Assembly (NCBI RefSeq): GCF_024746795.1
Contig: NZ_CP080524.1
Span: 4,566,001 to 4,630,000 of the forward strand
Direction: 5' to 3'
DNA from: Mesorhizobium sp. AR10
GTDB lineage: Bacteria; Pseudomonadota; Alphaproteobacteria; Rhizobiales; Rhizobiaceae
DNA: 64,000 nucleotides
Shown: piece by piece, positions 8,246 through 17,120 of the stretch
Layout: the number at the start of each line of letters is the position of its first letter
How positions within the stretch are numbered: the first letter of the stretch is position 1
The notes under the pieces: model-generated
What the model saw: only the letters and a program-made list of their open reading frames with translations
Database searches by the model: none
Told to the model about the DNA's origin: nothing
Position numbers and translations under genes: made by a program

Positions 8246-9487
8246 TTAGTACGAGATCTGACCATCAACGATCTGTCCGGTCGACGTGACAGGCTCGCGT
8301 TTCAGCAATTTGCGTGCCTCGCTGCTGTCAACTGGGCCCTTAGCAGTTTTGCGCTTCGCCGGCCGGCCGAGACTGGCTGCTGCCGCAGTTACGCGATCCG
8401 AGAACTTAGCCTCGCCTGCCGTCACCGATCGACCGCCTAGACGGTGCGCCAGCAGCCGAACAATCTCCGGGCTTTCGGCATACGCATTGTGGCCGAGTGG
8501 ATCTCCCGATGCGATCGCGCTCGTGTCGATAACGGTAACTCCGAGCTCTTCAAGAACCGCCGTATATGGCGTGAGATCGGTACCGCCGACACGCGAAATT
8601 CCACCCGACAACAATCGCGAAAACTCAAGGGCCTTGTCCCGCGTCGACGTGAAGATTGTGAAATGCGGCTTATTTGGCCCCATTTCGACAAATTGACGGC
8701 GAAACACGTCGATGTCGATATCCGGAGACGCCAAGACGACATTCCTGACCTTAGCCGGGATCGAGTTTTTACGCATAGCAACACCGCGTAACGCTTCCGC
8801 GGCAAGCCACGTCCCCATCGAATGAGCGAGAATGGTGACGTCGTCGACGTCGGGACTCATGGAGGCCTGGAGGATCAAGTCTTCCAGGGCCCGGCGCGAA
8901 TAGTTGGCGCTCTCCTTGTCGTAAAGATAGTCGAAGACCTTGGCCCGCGATGGCCAAGCGAAGAGAATAGGCGCTGCGTCGGTTCCCGCGTCATGAACGA
9001 TCTGAGCGAAACGAAAGACGGCGTCGGCATAAGAGTTGTTGTAGCCGTGCACAAAAATGAGCACCTGACGCTTTGCATTTCGGTTCTTACGGAACCAATC
9101 GAAGACCCGCCTCTCCGTTGCGACTTTGTCAACCTCGACCATGGCGAACTCCCGAGTGGGATCAAGAGGACGGTGTGAAGGCCGCTGGATCTGACTGATC
9201 TTTCGGTTTCGATCCGGAGGTATGGTGACGGTGACGCTGTCCAAGGAGATCGCGGTCCCGCGCTCTCCTGAATAAAGTCGGTCAGGATCCGTTGACGGTT
9301 TGCGTGTTGTGGCGACAAGTAGGTTAACCCGCGCGGCCTCGCTCGCGGCGAGTGCAGGAGGTTGGAGCACGTTTCCTGCTCGGGTCGCGCAGCCGGTTGC
9401 GACCAAGCAAAGGATCACTAAAATCGAAAGCATCAAGCGAGAGCTTCCGAATTTCGCCGACTGACGTCGGCGGGCACAGGTTGGCAT
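8246..9487 (-). CDS. Lipoprotein alpha/beta hydrolase (DUF900 family)
   Basis: This is an envelope-anchored hydrolase of the DUF900 / esterase-lipase superfamily. A hydrophobic signal ends LVATGC, the lipid-modified cysteine being residue 33. The family segments follow in order: VNLLVATTRKP near the N-terminus, QVLIFVHGYNNSYADAVFRF (oxyanion region), LFAWPSRAKVFDYLYD, the nucleophile elbow LAHSMG, and VVLASPDIDIDVFRRQF. A late aspartate/histidine pair (GDPLGHN) could complete the triad. The C-terminal ~60 residues are basic and disordered-looking. Length (413 aa) is in range. Box E is upstream, making this the fourth transcription unit with the shared promoter-operator. The substrate is unknown; a lipid or ester is likely from the fold. 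Confidence 0.88.
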   Translation of the reverse strand: MPTCARRRQSAKFGSSRLMLSILVILCLVATGCATRAGNVLQPPALAASEAARVNLLVATTRKPSTDPDRLYSGERGTAISLDSVTVTIPPDRNRKISQIQRPSHRPLDPTREFAMVEVDKVATERRVFDWFRKNRNAKRQVLIFVHGYNNSYADAVFRFAQIVHDAGTDAAPILFAWPSRAKVFDYLYDKESANYSRRALEDLILQASMSPDVDDVTILAHSMGTWLAAEALRGVAMRKNSIPAKVRNVVLASPDIDIDVFRRQFVEMGPNKPHFTIFTSTRDKALEFSRLLSGGISRVGGTDLTPYTAVLEELGVTVIDTSAIASGDPLGHNAYAESPEIVRLLAHRLGGRSVTAGEAKFSDRVTAAAASLGRPAKRKTAKGPVDSSEARKLLKREPVTSTGQIVDGQISY

Positions 9488-9593
9488 TGTGGATCTGACC
9501 TATTTCTATACGCACGCAGCCGGGCCATTTCATCGCCAAGAAACGGTCAATCCCGCTACCCTGGATGACGCGGTGGTCGACGCACTGCATACA

Positions 9594-9630
9594 GCATAGT
9601 CAAAACGACCACCAAGTCAATATGAACTTA
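9594..9630 (-). promoter_or_regulatory. Promoter-operator box E
   Basis: On the minus strand TTGACT is followed 16 bases later by TATGCT, with GACTTGGTGGTC between them. The plus strand shares GTCAAAACGAC and GTCAATATGA with boxes B and C. It lies about 110 bases before the hydrolase start. Confidence 0.65.
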
Positions 9631-9651
9631 TGTTCTGTGACTAAGAGGCCC

Positions 9652-9965
9652 AACAGATCGGCAAACTGCCCGAAGCGTTGCGAGGTTCGCTAACGTGGGA
9701 CCAGGGAAAAGAGATGGCTCGGCACCAGAGCTTCACCGTTGCAACCGATGTACAGGTTTACTTCTGCGATCCGCGCAGCCCCTGGCAGCGCGGCAGCAAC
9801 GAAAATACCAACGGTCTGCTCAGGCAATACTTCCCGGGAGGAACCAACCTCTCCCATGTCTCGCAGGCCCAACTCAACGCCGTTGCCCTGCGGCTCAATC
9901 AGCGCCCCCGAAAAACCCTGGACTTCGAAACACCGGCCGATATGCTGCACAAGGTGTTGCGATGA
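9652..9965 (+). pseudogene. IS30-family transposase, C-terminal remnant
   Basis: The frame reads KLPEALRGSLTWDQGKEM, then FCDPRSPWQRGSNENTNGLLRQYFP and NQRPRKTLDFETPADML. These are the last two catalytic blocks of IS30 transposases: the second aspartate region (TWDQGKEM), the DPRSPWQRGSNEN block with the catalytic glutamate, and the C-terminal NxRPRKTL. About two thirds of the gene, including the helix-turn-helix and first aspartate, is missing upstream; the homology starts abruptly about 20 bases after box E. No inverted repeats were found, so it is a dead fragment marking an old insertion or deletion. Confidence 0.88.
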
Positions 9966-10351
9966 CCAGTTGAACTCACCGGCGCAAAGCTGCCATTCGT
10001 AGAAGACAAAAGCGATCGGCGAGTGGTTGGACCACCTCCTTGAATCGACTTTGGAGAACCGCTTCGTAACCTATTGCCAGACAACGATTATGTCAGTCGC
10101 TGAGGATGTACCTGAACCGTTGATTTCATTGACTTTTCCGTGAGCCAAAATCAAAATCTTCCCGTATCGTTCCGTATGGTCCCGCGGCAGCCAAACAGTC
10201 GAATTTAGGGACGATTCAAGCTTGCTAGCCAAGCTGTAGAGACGATCCAACTGCAGAGGCGACCACCGTCGTCGCTTGCTAAAGCGCCTTTTGTAGCTCC
10301 GGCAGGATAATGGCGCTTAGAGCCGGCTATCGCGAGCTCGGGCGGCGATGT
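9966..10351. other. Gene-free spacer after the IS30 remnant
   Basis: About 385 bases without a credible gene on either strand. Frames are short and have no ribosome sites. It is probably worn-down sequence from the insertion event. Confidence 0.5.
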
Positions 10352-10777
10352 TTAGGCCGAGATGGAAGGTGTGGTATTCGGGACCAACGCCTCCTCCGCC
10401 TCATGGTCCTCTGGAAGCGTTTCACCATGAAGGAGGAGCGGACTCCCTACCCAGATCGGGTCAATCAGATGGTCGCGCCGCGGGTTCGTGGTGTTCGGAT
10501 GAACGAGGATGCTAAGGCCGCGATGGTTCAGCATGAGCCATGGCACGAGGGTGGTGAAAACGTCATTTGCGAATGAGACCTGAAACATCGATTGGTCATG
10601 CGGCCCGACCTTCTCGTCATGCCAATTCCCAAGCCGAACCAGAAAGCGTTCGCCGATCGTGGTGCGCAGCCACTCCGCAACCGGACGGGTCCTAGTCCGA
10701 TCGTAATAAACATGTGCATGATAGCTGGCTATTTCTGAAAGGAGCCTAGGTTCATTTTTCGCGCTGGAAAGGTCCAT
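10352..10777 (-). CDS. DOPA 4,5-dioxygenase-family protein
   Basis: A small (141 aa) cytoplasmic protein of the DOPA dioxygenase family (Pfam DOPA_dioxygen), non-haem ring-cleaving or related enzymes. The family blocks are in order: SYHAHVYYD with two histidines near residue 20, WLRTTIGERFLVRLGNWHD, KVGPHDQSMFQVSF, VPWLMLNHRGLSILVHPNT and a late RRDH. Conserved histidines are candidate iron ligands. Length is slightly longer than the common ~115 aa because of a C-terminal extension rich in acidic residues. It is the last minus-strand gene after the DppB/DppC pair, 71 bases from it, and could be in the same transcript. Function in bacteria is rarely proven, so the reaction is not assigned. Confidence 0.8.
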   Translation of the reverse strand: MDLSSAKNEPRLLSEIASYHAHVYYDRTRTRPVAEWLRTTIGERFLVRLGNWHDEKVGPHDQSMFQVSFANDVFTTLVPWLMLNHRGLSILVHPNTTNPRRDHLIDPIWVGSPLLLHGETLPEDHEAEEALVPNTTPSISA

Positions 10778-10848
10778 TTCATATCTCCCGAATACGCTCG
10801 CTTACCCGGTATTCTATCAGCGAAGATCACATACTCGATGTACAGACA

Positions 10849-11742
10849 TTAGAGCCGCCGCCTTTCATCGTCACGAAGGCCGCTGGACATGTGAAGGATC
10901 CAGTCCACAACGAAATTGACTGCCACTGTGAGCAGGCCGATGGCAGCGGCCGGTATCAGCGGCGTGATGTCGGCGTAGGAAATCAGTGCGGCGCTTTCGC
11001 GGACCATAGATCCCCAGTCAGCAGTGGGCGGCTGTATCCCCAGGCCTAGGAAGGCCAGTGCCGAAATGCTGAGAAAGACGAAGCAGAAGCGGAGCCCGAA
11101 CTCCGCGACAAGAAGAGGTAGAATATTGGGCAGCACCTCGCGGAACATAATCCAACTCAATCCTTCACCGCGCAGCCGCGCCGCTTCCACGAAGTCGGTT
11201 GCGAGGACATTGGCCGATAGCGACCGTGTCAGACGAAAGATGCGGGTCATGTCCACCGCGGCAATAGCAACGATCAGACTTGGAATCGATGAGCCCGCAA
11301 TGGAAAGGAGTATCAGGGCGAAGATCAGCGGAGGGATTGCCATTAGCGCGTCAGTCAGACTCAGGAGCAGTCTATCGGTCCAGCCTCCCCTGATCACCGT
11401 GGCCATGCCCAATACGACTCCGACACCGAAAGAAAGGCAGACGGTCGCGATTGAAATACCCAAGGTATTGCGCGCGCCAAATAGCAAACGGGAAAACGTG
11501 TCTCGGCCGAGTTGGTCGGTTCCCAAGAGGAATTCATGGCTCCAAGGCGCGAAGGGAATTTTGGAGACCACTTCGGCTTCGCCATACGGTGCCAGCAATG
11601 GTCCAAAAATAGCGGCGGATAGATAGATTGCCACTACGACTAGCCCAAACAGCGCGCTGAGGGGCGCCGTCGAGAGAAGACGCCAGGCCTTTTGCAGCCA
11701 TAGAGGTTTCTTTACGGCTGGAACTGAAGCAGGGGCCATCAT
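10849..11742 (-). CDS. Peptide-type ABC transporter permease (DppC family)
   Basis: Second permease of a peptide/nickel-class importer. The N-terminal OppC-type segment precedes one helix (LFGLVVVAIYLSAAIFGPLL), then the periplasmic LLGTDQLGRDTFSRLLFGAR signature of DppC proteins and five further helices. The EAA loop, which contacts the ATPase, reads EAARLRGEGLSWIMFREVLPN. Length is 297 aa. The ATG at 11742 overlaps the stop of the DppB gene by four bases (ATGA), so the two are coupled. No ATP-binding subunit follows; the next gene is the DOPA-dioxygenase homologue. The transporter must therefore borrow an ATPase, or its genes are elsewhere. Confidence 0.93.
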   Translation of the reverse strand: MMAPASVPAVKKPLWLQKAWRLLSTAPLSALFGLVVVAIYLSAAIFGPLLAPYGEAEVVSKIPFAPWSHEFLLGTDQLGRDTFSRLLFGARNTLGISIATVCLSFGVGVVLGMATVIRGGWTDRLLLSLTDALMAIPPLIFALILLSIAGSSIPSLIVAIAAVDMTRIFRLTRSLSANVLATDFVEAARLRGEGLSWIMFREVLPNILPLLVAEFGLRFCFVFLSISALAFLGLGIQPPTADWGSMVRESAALISYADITPLIPAAAIGLLTVAVNFVVDWILHMSSGLRDDERRRL

Positions 11743-12731
11743 TTCGGGTGAGCCAGCCTCGGATTGGTAGCGATCGCGATCAGGTCAGCCAGTAGGTTCA
11801 GGATGACGAACGTTGCAGCAAAGATCAGCGTGCAGGCCTGAATTACCGGAACGTCGCGCAGACGAATGGCGTCCACCATGGTCTGGCCTATTCCCGGATA
11901 GACAAACACAACCTCCACCACCACCACGCCTACGACCAGATAGGCTAGGTTGAATGTGATCACGTTGGCTATGGGCGCCCAGGCGTTGGGCAACACGTGA
12001 CCCACAACGATTCGCCACTCGGGCAGCCCCTTGAGCCGAGCACACTCGACATAAGAGCTATCAAGCAGGCTGATGATCGCGGCTCGGGTCATCCGCATCA
12101 TGTGGGCGAGGATCACAAGCGTCAGCGTGAGGACTGGCAGAGCGATGCGTGACAATTTCTCAGTGATCGGCATGTCCGCACTCATGCTTGCCATCGAACT
12201 GAAAAGTGGAAACTTGACCGCCAAGAGCAGCATCAGCACGTAAGCGACGAAGAACTCCGGAAATGAAATGGTCGTCAAGGTGATGGCGTTGAGTAGCCGA
12301 TCGAGCAAGGTGTTCCGGGCAAGCGCCGTGAGCACGCCAAGAACGAGCGCTAGCGGGACCGCCAACAACGCCGTGACGCCGGCCAGCAGTAGAGTGTTTC
12401 GAAGCCTTGGAAACACGATGTCCGCAACGGCCCGCTGCTTCGCGCCACGCGCCGTAAACGAAACGCCGAAATCACCCTGCGCCGCGTGGGCGATCCATCG
12501 TAGATATCGTTCGGGTGCAGGACGGTCTAGTCCCAGGTCTTTCTCAAGCGCAGCCACAGTTTCCGGCGTGGCGGAGTGGCCAAGCGCCGCTCTGGCATAG
12601 TCACCGGGCAGGAAGGCTATGGCAGAGAATATAAGAACAGAGACAATGAAAAGCGTGTAAAGCCCCAGCAGCAGGCGATTGGCAATAGTCGCGCCGAGAG
12701 TTCCCTTCAGCATATTGGAGAGCTTCTTCAT
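11739..12731 (-). CDS. Peptide-type ABC transporter permease (DppB family)
   Basis: First permease of the same importer. After a short cytoplasmic start it has the first helix (LLLGLYTLFIVSVLIFSAIAFLPG, shortened), then the DppB-typical LGLDRPAPERYLRWIAHAAQGDFG segment and five more helices. The EAA loop reads ECARLKGLPEWRIVVGHVLPNA. The start at 12731 (MKKLSNMLKG) was chosen because it forms a four-base ATGA overlap with the hydrolase stop; the longer frame to 12809 would add 26 residues without homology. Length is 330 aa, close to normal. Order in the operon is binding protein, hydrolase, DppB, DppC, so import and substrate hydrolysis are presumably linked. Confidence 0.92.
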   Translation of the reverse strand: MKKLSNMLKGTLGATIANRLLLGLYTLFIVSVLIFSAIAFLPGDYARAALGHSATPETVAALEKDLGLDRPAPERYLRWIAHAAQGDFGVSFTARGAKQRAVADIVFPRLRNTLLLAGVTALLAVPLALVLGVLTALARNTLLDRLLNAITLTTISFPEFFVAYVLMLLLAVKFPLFSSMASMSADMPITEKLSRIALPVLTLTLVILAHMMRMTRAAIISLLDSSYVECARLKGLPEWRIVVGHVLPNAWAPIANVITFNLAYLVVGVVVVEVVFVYPGIGQTMVDAIRLRDVPVIQACTLIFAATFVILNLLADLIAIATNPRLAHPK

Positions 12732-14686
12732 TCCAACGCGGACCCGTGCATGCGGAGCCTGTGATGCACGCTGTTCCGTCGCTTTGGCGCAATCACTTCC
12801 TCTGGCCATCGCTTCCGGAAAATCTCTGATCCGTCGGCAAATGCGCGGATATCGCCGCTCAGCCGGTGACCGTTCGCGCTCGACGCCAGCGAAAAGGATC
12901 CACCCAACTTAATTGCCCAGCCGTCCCGCCGCGCGAGATGAAACTCATGTGTGACGGTGGATGTGCTCACGCCCCGGCGACCGAGACGATATTCTGTTGC
13001 GACCGTATGCTCGATCTCGGTTGCGATGTCGGGGAGCAGAGCACGCGTGTAGTCGCCAAATACACCCGCGTGCGATGATATCCGCAGCACACGCTCTCCA
13101 GTCGTGGGATATGCGCGCGATACCACCTTTTTTTTCGAAGGCGAGAGGACCACCAACTCGGATGCCCGCCGAGTTGCCATCAAGGCAAAAGGTTGGGATT
13201 GCACCATCTGTTGCCTGCCGACGGGCAATGCAAGCCGGACGTCGGAGAGATTTCGACCGTCGAACGTATGGCCGGGCTCGGGAGCGATCACCGGCCATAG
13301 TCCATCGGATATTACGACGCACAGGCGGCTGCCGGCTCGCAGCCGCCGTACGACCGTGTGGAAGCTAATGCGACGCTCGATGCCCCCTGGGGCGACCGAG
13401 TCACAAGGTTGCGACGCGCCACGAGCAATTTCGGCCGCCTTTTCGTATGGCGCTATTACATAGAGGCGGGCCACCAACTGACTTGCCGAGGCGTGCGAAC
13501 CGCATTGCAAAGACAGCTCAGGTGTTCCACATAGGTCGATGGATTTCGCGATAGGCTTCGCCCAGAACTGAACGTAGTTGTCTGCGGTACCCAGGTCTTC
13601 GCATCCCGATTCAGGCAGAATGACCCAGTTTACGTCCAGCGAGGGCTCCAAGGTGGCTACGCCCTCCGGGGTGTTGGCCGACAGGGCCAGGACCTCTTGG
13701 ACCGGGGGCTCGGCCGGCGTCACCCAGTACCCATGCCCGGCTGGACCACTCAACCACAACGCTGTTCGCGGCTCGCTCTCGACACCGGTATCTATGCCCT
13801 TCAACCAATGGTCCCACCAGCGCACGGCTTCCGCAGGGAAGTCGATCGCCTGGAACGCGGCCTCATGTGGATAACAATGGTCCCACGGCCCCATGGTAAG
13901 CTTCACGAAAGTGGTGCAGTTTTCCATGAGGCGAAACCCGGCATCTTTGTAGTGATCCGCGGTGCCCGCAAAAATGTAAACTGGGCAATCGATAAGACCG
14001 TAGTCTGGCGCGACCGATCCTTGCCGCCAGTAGGGATCGTAGCGATCGTGACGCATCCATTGGCCGGCCCAGAGTGGCTGGGCAGCCAGTCTGTTCAGCC
14101 ATTCCGTCAGCCACGTTTCTCCAACTACGTTTGGATTTGGCGGCAGCGCCGAGTACACCTGCATGAACGATGCCCAGACAAGATTGGACGCCAGCAGGCA
14201 GCCACCCTTGTAGTGAATGCACTCCCTGTAGCGGTCATCCGATCCCATAACCGGAATTATGGCCTTGAGCCGAGGAGGCCGCCTTTGCGCCACCAGAAGA
14301 GCGCTATATGCTCCCCAGGAATGGCCGAAAACACCGACGTCTCCTGAGCACCAGGATTGCCTGCCGACATAATCGATGACTTCCTCAAGATCGTCGATTT
14401 CACGCTCGCAATACTCATCGGTCAGCACCCCATCCGAGTCGCCCGTTCCTGAAATTTCTACCCGAAGGGAGACATAGCCGCGCTCGGCGAAGTAGCCGTG
14501 AGTGATGCTATCTCTGTCGCGCGTGATGTCGTGACAGCGGTACGGGTTATATTCCAGTACGGCAGGACACGGCTTGGCGACATCCGGCATGAATATCCTG
14601 GCAGCCAATCGCCTGCCGTCACGCAGTGGTATCCAAGCATGTTCGATGAGCCGAACTGCATTCAACTCAATCAAGAGAACCACCAA
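12728..14686 (-). CDS. CocE/NonD-family hydrolase (X-Pro dipeptidyl-peptidase-like)
   Basis: A large alpha/beta hydrolase of the cocaine esterase / X-prolyl dipeptidyl peptidase S15 type. The N-terminal domain opens with WIPLRDGRRLAARIFMP and CPAVLEYNPYRCHD; the nucleophile elbow is FGHSWGAYSAL. The aspartate region (IFAGTADHYKDAG) and histidine (MGPWDHCYPHEA) follow. The C-terminal jelly-roll domain includes GTPELSLQCGSHASASQLVARLYV. Length (652 aa) fits the family. No signal peptide is present. The gene overlaps the binding-protein gene upstream by 16 bases and the DppB gene by four, so it is an integral operon member. Imported amides, esters or N-blocked peptides are likely substrates; the exact one is unknown. 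Confidence 0.88.
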   Translation of the reverse strand: MVVLLIELNAVRLIEHAWIPLRDGRRLAARIFMPDVAKPCPAVLEYNPYRCHDITRDRDSITHGYFAERGYVSLRVEISGTGDSDGVLTDEYCEREIDDLEEVIDYVGRQSWCSGDVGVFGHSWGAYSALLVAQRRPPRLKAIIPVMGSDDRYRECIHYKGGCLLASNLVWASFMQVYSALPPNPNVVGETWLTEWLNRLAAQPLWAGQWMRHDRYDPYWRQGSVAPDYGLIDCPVYIFAGTADHYKDAGFRLMENCTTFVKLTMGPWDHCYPHEAAFQAIDFPAEAVRWWDHWLKGIDTGVESEPRTALWLSGPAGHGYWVTPAEPPVQEVLALSANTPEGVATLEPSLDVNWVILPESGCEDLGTADNYVQFWAKPIAKSIDLCGTPELSLQCGSHASASQLVARLYVIAPYEKAAEIARGASQPCDSVAPGGIERRISFHTVVRRLRAGSRLCVVISDGLWPVIAPEPGHTFDGRNLSDVRLALPVGRQQMVQSQPFALMATRRASELVVLSPSKKKVVSRAYPTTGERVLRISSHAGVFGDYTRALLPDIATEIEHTVATEYRLGRRGVSTSTVTHEFHLARRDGWAIKLGGSFSLASSANGHRLSGDIRAFADGSEIFRKRWPEEVIAPKRRNSVHHRLRMHGSALE

Positions 14687-16218
14687 CGCTCGGCGAACTT
14701 GTATCCGTCAAGGCGCCAGTTGCCGGCTAGAGGGCCGTGCCCGACATTGTCGCGCAGGCCCATGACGTAGCTGTTGTAGCTCAATACGACCACGCCGCCG
14801 TCGTCGCGGACAAGCCGCTGCATCTCCGCGTACATTTCGCGCCTTAAGTTGTCATTCTGCTCAGCCCGTGCCGCGACAAGCAACTGGTTGAACCGCTCAT
14901 TCTTCCAGAAGGTGTCGTTCCAGGCGGCGCCTTGGGCATAGGCGTTGGTGAATATCCAGTCTTCGCTTGCAGGGCCGACCCAACTTGCGGCGCACCACGG
15001 GCGCTGCATCCATACGTTCGACCAGTAGCCGTCGTCGACCTCCCGGATCACATTGACGTCGATGCCCACCGCCCGAGCCGCATCCTGCACCAACGAGCCG
15101 GTTTCTACGCCGCCCGGAAACGGCGCGGCGGCGACGCTGAGGTCGACCTTCAGCGAAGACAGTCCTGCTTGTTTGAGATACCACTTCGCCTTGTCGGGGT
15201 CGTACTTTCTCAATTCCAGGCTTGAGTCAAAATAGCGATAGGCGGAAGAAATGGGATTGTCATTGCCCGGTTCCGCATATCCAAACATGATCTTCTCGAC
15301 GACCGCGTCGCGATCGATTGCATGTTTGATCGCCATTCGCACATTGAGATCGTTGAATGGAGCGGTGTCCGTGCGCATGGGCAAGGTATAGTGCTCGGTA
15401 CCTGCCGTCTCCTCGATCTTGACCGTCGGGACTTGCTTCAGCCGCGACGCGATCTGCAGCGGAACCTGATCAATGACATCAACTTCGCCGGTAATAAGCG
15501 CGTTGTTCCGCGCGGCATCATCGATAACCGAGCGCAGTTCGACTTCGTCAAAAAAGGCGCGATCAGACTTGAAGTAGTTCGGGTTGCGCGAGAACACCGC
15601 ACCGACACCCGGATCGAGGTTCTGAAGGACGTAAGGACCAGTCCCCACCCCGGCCAGAGGGTCAACCTTGCCATCTGCCGAGGGCAAGATGACGAAGTGA
15701 TAGTCACTGATCGTCGAGGGGAAATCCACGTTCGGCGCCTTGAGCCGGATCTGGATCCGATCCGGTCCGTCCGCCTTCAATTCCTCCACCGCATCGAGGA
15801 ACGGCTTGGCAGCCGACTTTGAATCATCACCGCGATGGTAGTTGATGGAGGCGATGACGTCGTCGGCAGTCATCGTCTTGCCGTTGTGGAACTCAACGCC
15901 CTTCCTGAGCCGAAACGTCCATTCGGCAGGAGACTTTCCTGACGACCACTCATCAGCGAGTTCAGGAACGATGTTGCCGCTGCTGTCTATCTCAGTCAAA
16001 TGGTTGAAGGCTGTGTAGGCGATAGGAATTGTGAACGGGCTGTCCATCACAGCCGGGTCGACAGTGTCGGACGTCGCCCCACCGGCCAAAGCGACACGCA
16101 GCCGACCGCCCTTTTTCGGGGTCAGCGCCGCGGAACCCCCTGTCGAAGCCATCAGCATGCTAGCCGCCATGCCGGCCAACGCCTGTCGTCTATTCAAGGC
16201 GAGTTTGCGAGCTTTCAT
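14671..16218 (-). CDS. Peptide-type ABC transporter substrate-binding protein (SBP family 5)
   Basis: The periplasmic ligand-binding component of the importer encoded downstream. The start at 16218 follows GGAGGAAG and gives a signal with a twin arginine (LNRRQALAGMAASML) and an alanine-rich cleavage site, so Tat export is possible. The family-5 core appears as KKGGRLRVALAGGATSDTVDP, WTFRLRKGVEFHNGKTMTADDV and GTGPYVL. Length (515 aa in this start) is normal. It is the first gene of the operon with the CocE hydrolase and both permeases, and is divergent from a TetR gene across a 92-base region. It differs clearly from the two other SBPs in this window (17121 and 61699), which resemble each other. 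Confidence 0.92.
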   Translation of the reverse strand: MKARKLALNRRQALAGMAASMLMASTGGSAALTPKKGGRLRVALAGGATSDTVDPAVMDSPFTIPIAYTAFNHLTEIDSSGNIVPELADEWSSGKSPAEWTFRLRKGVEFHNGKTMTADDVIASINYHRGDDSKSAAKPFLDAVEELKADGPDRIQIRLKAPNVDFPSTISDYHFVILPSADGKVDPLAGVGTGPYVLQNLDPGVGAVFSRNPNYFKSDRAFFDEVELRSVIDDAARNNALITGEVDVIDQVPLQIASRLKQVPTVKIEETAGTEHYTLPMRTDTAPFNDLNVRMAIKHAIDRDAVVEKIMFGYAEPGNDNPISSAYRYFDSSLELRKYDPDKAKWYLKQAGLSSLKVDLSVAAAPFPGGVETGSLVQDAARAVGIDVNVIREVDDGYWSNVWMQRPWCAASWVGPASEDWIFTNAYAQGAAWNDTFWKNERFNQLLVAARAEQNDNLRREMYAEMQRLVRDDGGVVVLSYNSYVMGLRDNVGHGPLAGNWRLDGYKFAERWWFS

Positions 16219-16251
16219 ATTCGGCTTCCTCCCATTTTTGGCGACGGTAAC

Positions 16252-16278
16252 ATTTTTGCTGAACGGTGCAACAAAAAT
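16252..16278. promoter_or_regulatory. Inverted repeat in the SBP/TetR divergent region
   Basis: Perfect 7-base arms ATTTTTG and CAAAAAT are separated by 13 bases, between the divergent starts at 16218 and 16311. Size and position fit the operator of the adjacent TetR protein, controlling the transport operon and itself. A further ATTTTTG lies at 16234. Confidence 0.5.
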
Positions 16279-16310
16279 CCATATAAGAGGGTTTGCGGGA
16301 AGGCTCCTCA

Positions 16311-16976
16311 ATGGAAACCGTTGCGAACACCCCCTATGAGAAGCGACAACGTGAACTTGGAGTCGGTAGGGCACAGACCATGGGTCAGCACAAAACGTGG
16401 CCGGAACGCAGGGAACAACTTATCGAGGCGACGATCGTGTCGATCCATGAGGACGGCCTGGAAAAGACAAGCATTCAGCGCATCGCCAAGCGGGCCGGAT
16501 TAACTGCCGGAATCGTGGGCCACTACTTCGGAGATAAGGATGGTCTGCTGAATGCCACCTATGATGCGCTCTACGCCAAGATCCTGGCCAACGCGGAGCG
16601 CGCATCGCATTCGCAGACGTCCCCTACGGCGCGGGTAAAGAGCATCCTGTTGGGATATCTAAGCCCAGATCAGCTCACGCCCGAAATTGTCAGCGCTTGG
16701 TACGTGCTCGTAGCGAGGCTTCGGCAAAGCCCCGCATTGCAAGAGATCCAATCGAATGCCGAAATAACCGTCCGCGGCAAACTTCGTGCCCTGCTCGACG
16801 AAGAGCTTTCGAGTAACGACGCGGAAGCTCTCTCACGCGGCCTGTTCGCCATGGTTACCGGCTTTTGGGTTCTCATGGCGTCGGCTCCGGCTCCTCAAGA
16901 CTGCGACGAGCATCGGAAAAGCATCCTGTCCGTTGTCGACCGATTTCTTAAAGCCTACTCTCTTAGCGATACTTGA
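16311..16976 (+). CDS. TetR-family regulator, BetI-like
   Basis: A repressor with an N-terminal helix-turn-helix (RREQLIEATIVSIHEDGLEKTS, shortened; IQRIAKRAGLTAGIVGHYFGDKDGLL), which in the recognition helix resembles BetI-type regulators. The C-terminal part (PEIVSAWYVLVARLRQSP) also looks like the BetI-type ligand domain. The ATG at 16311 was chosen because GGAAGG lies seven bases upstream; a TTG at 16293 is the alternative. Length is 221 aa. It is divergent from the binding-protein operon and most likely controls it. BetI relatives sense choline; whether this one senses a quaternary amine is only a suggestion. Confidence 0.9.
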   Translation: METVANTPYEKRQRELGVGRAQTMGQHKTWPERREQLIEATIVSIHEDGLEKTSIQRIAKRAGLTAGIVGHYFGDKDGLLNATYDALYAKILANAERASHSQTSPTARVKSILLGYLSPDQLTPEIVSAWYVLVARLRQSPALQEIQSNAEITVRGKLRALLDEELSSNDAEALSRGLFAMVTGFWVLMASAPAPQDCDEHRKSILSVVDRFLKAYSLSDT

Positions 16977-17120
16977 AACGAGGATGAGAGCGGTACGGCC
17001 GCTCGAGATCGACAGTTGCCTCTCGCCCGCAAGATGGGCAACCCTTTTGCAGTCGCTTGCGGTCAGGGCGTCCATCATGACCTTGCGCCGCGGAGATTGC
17101 CCACGGTGCATCACCAGACC

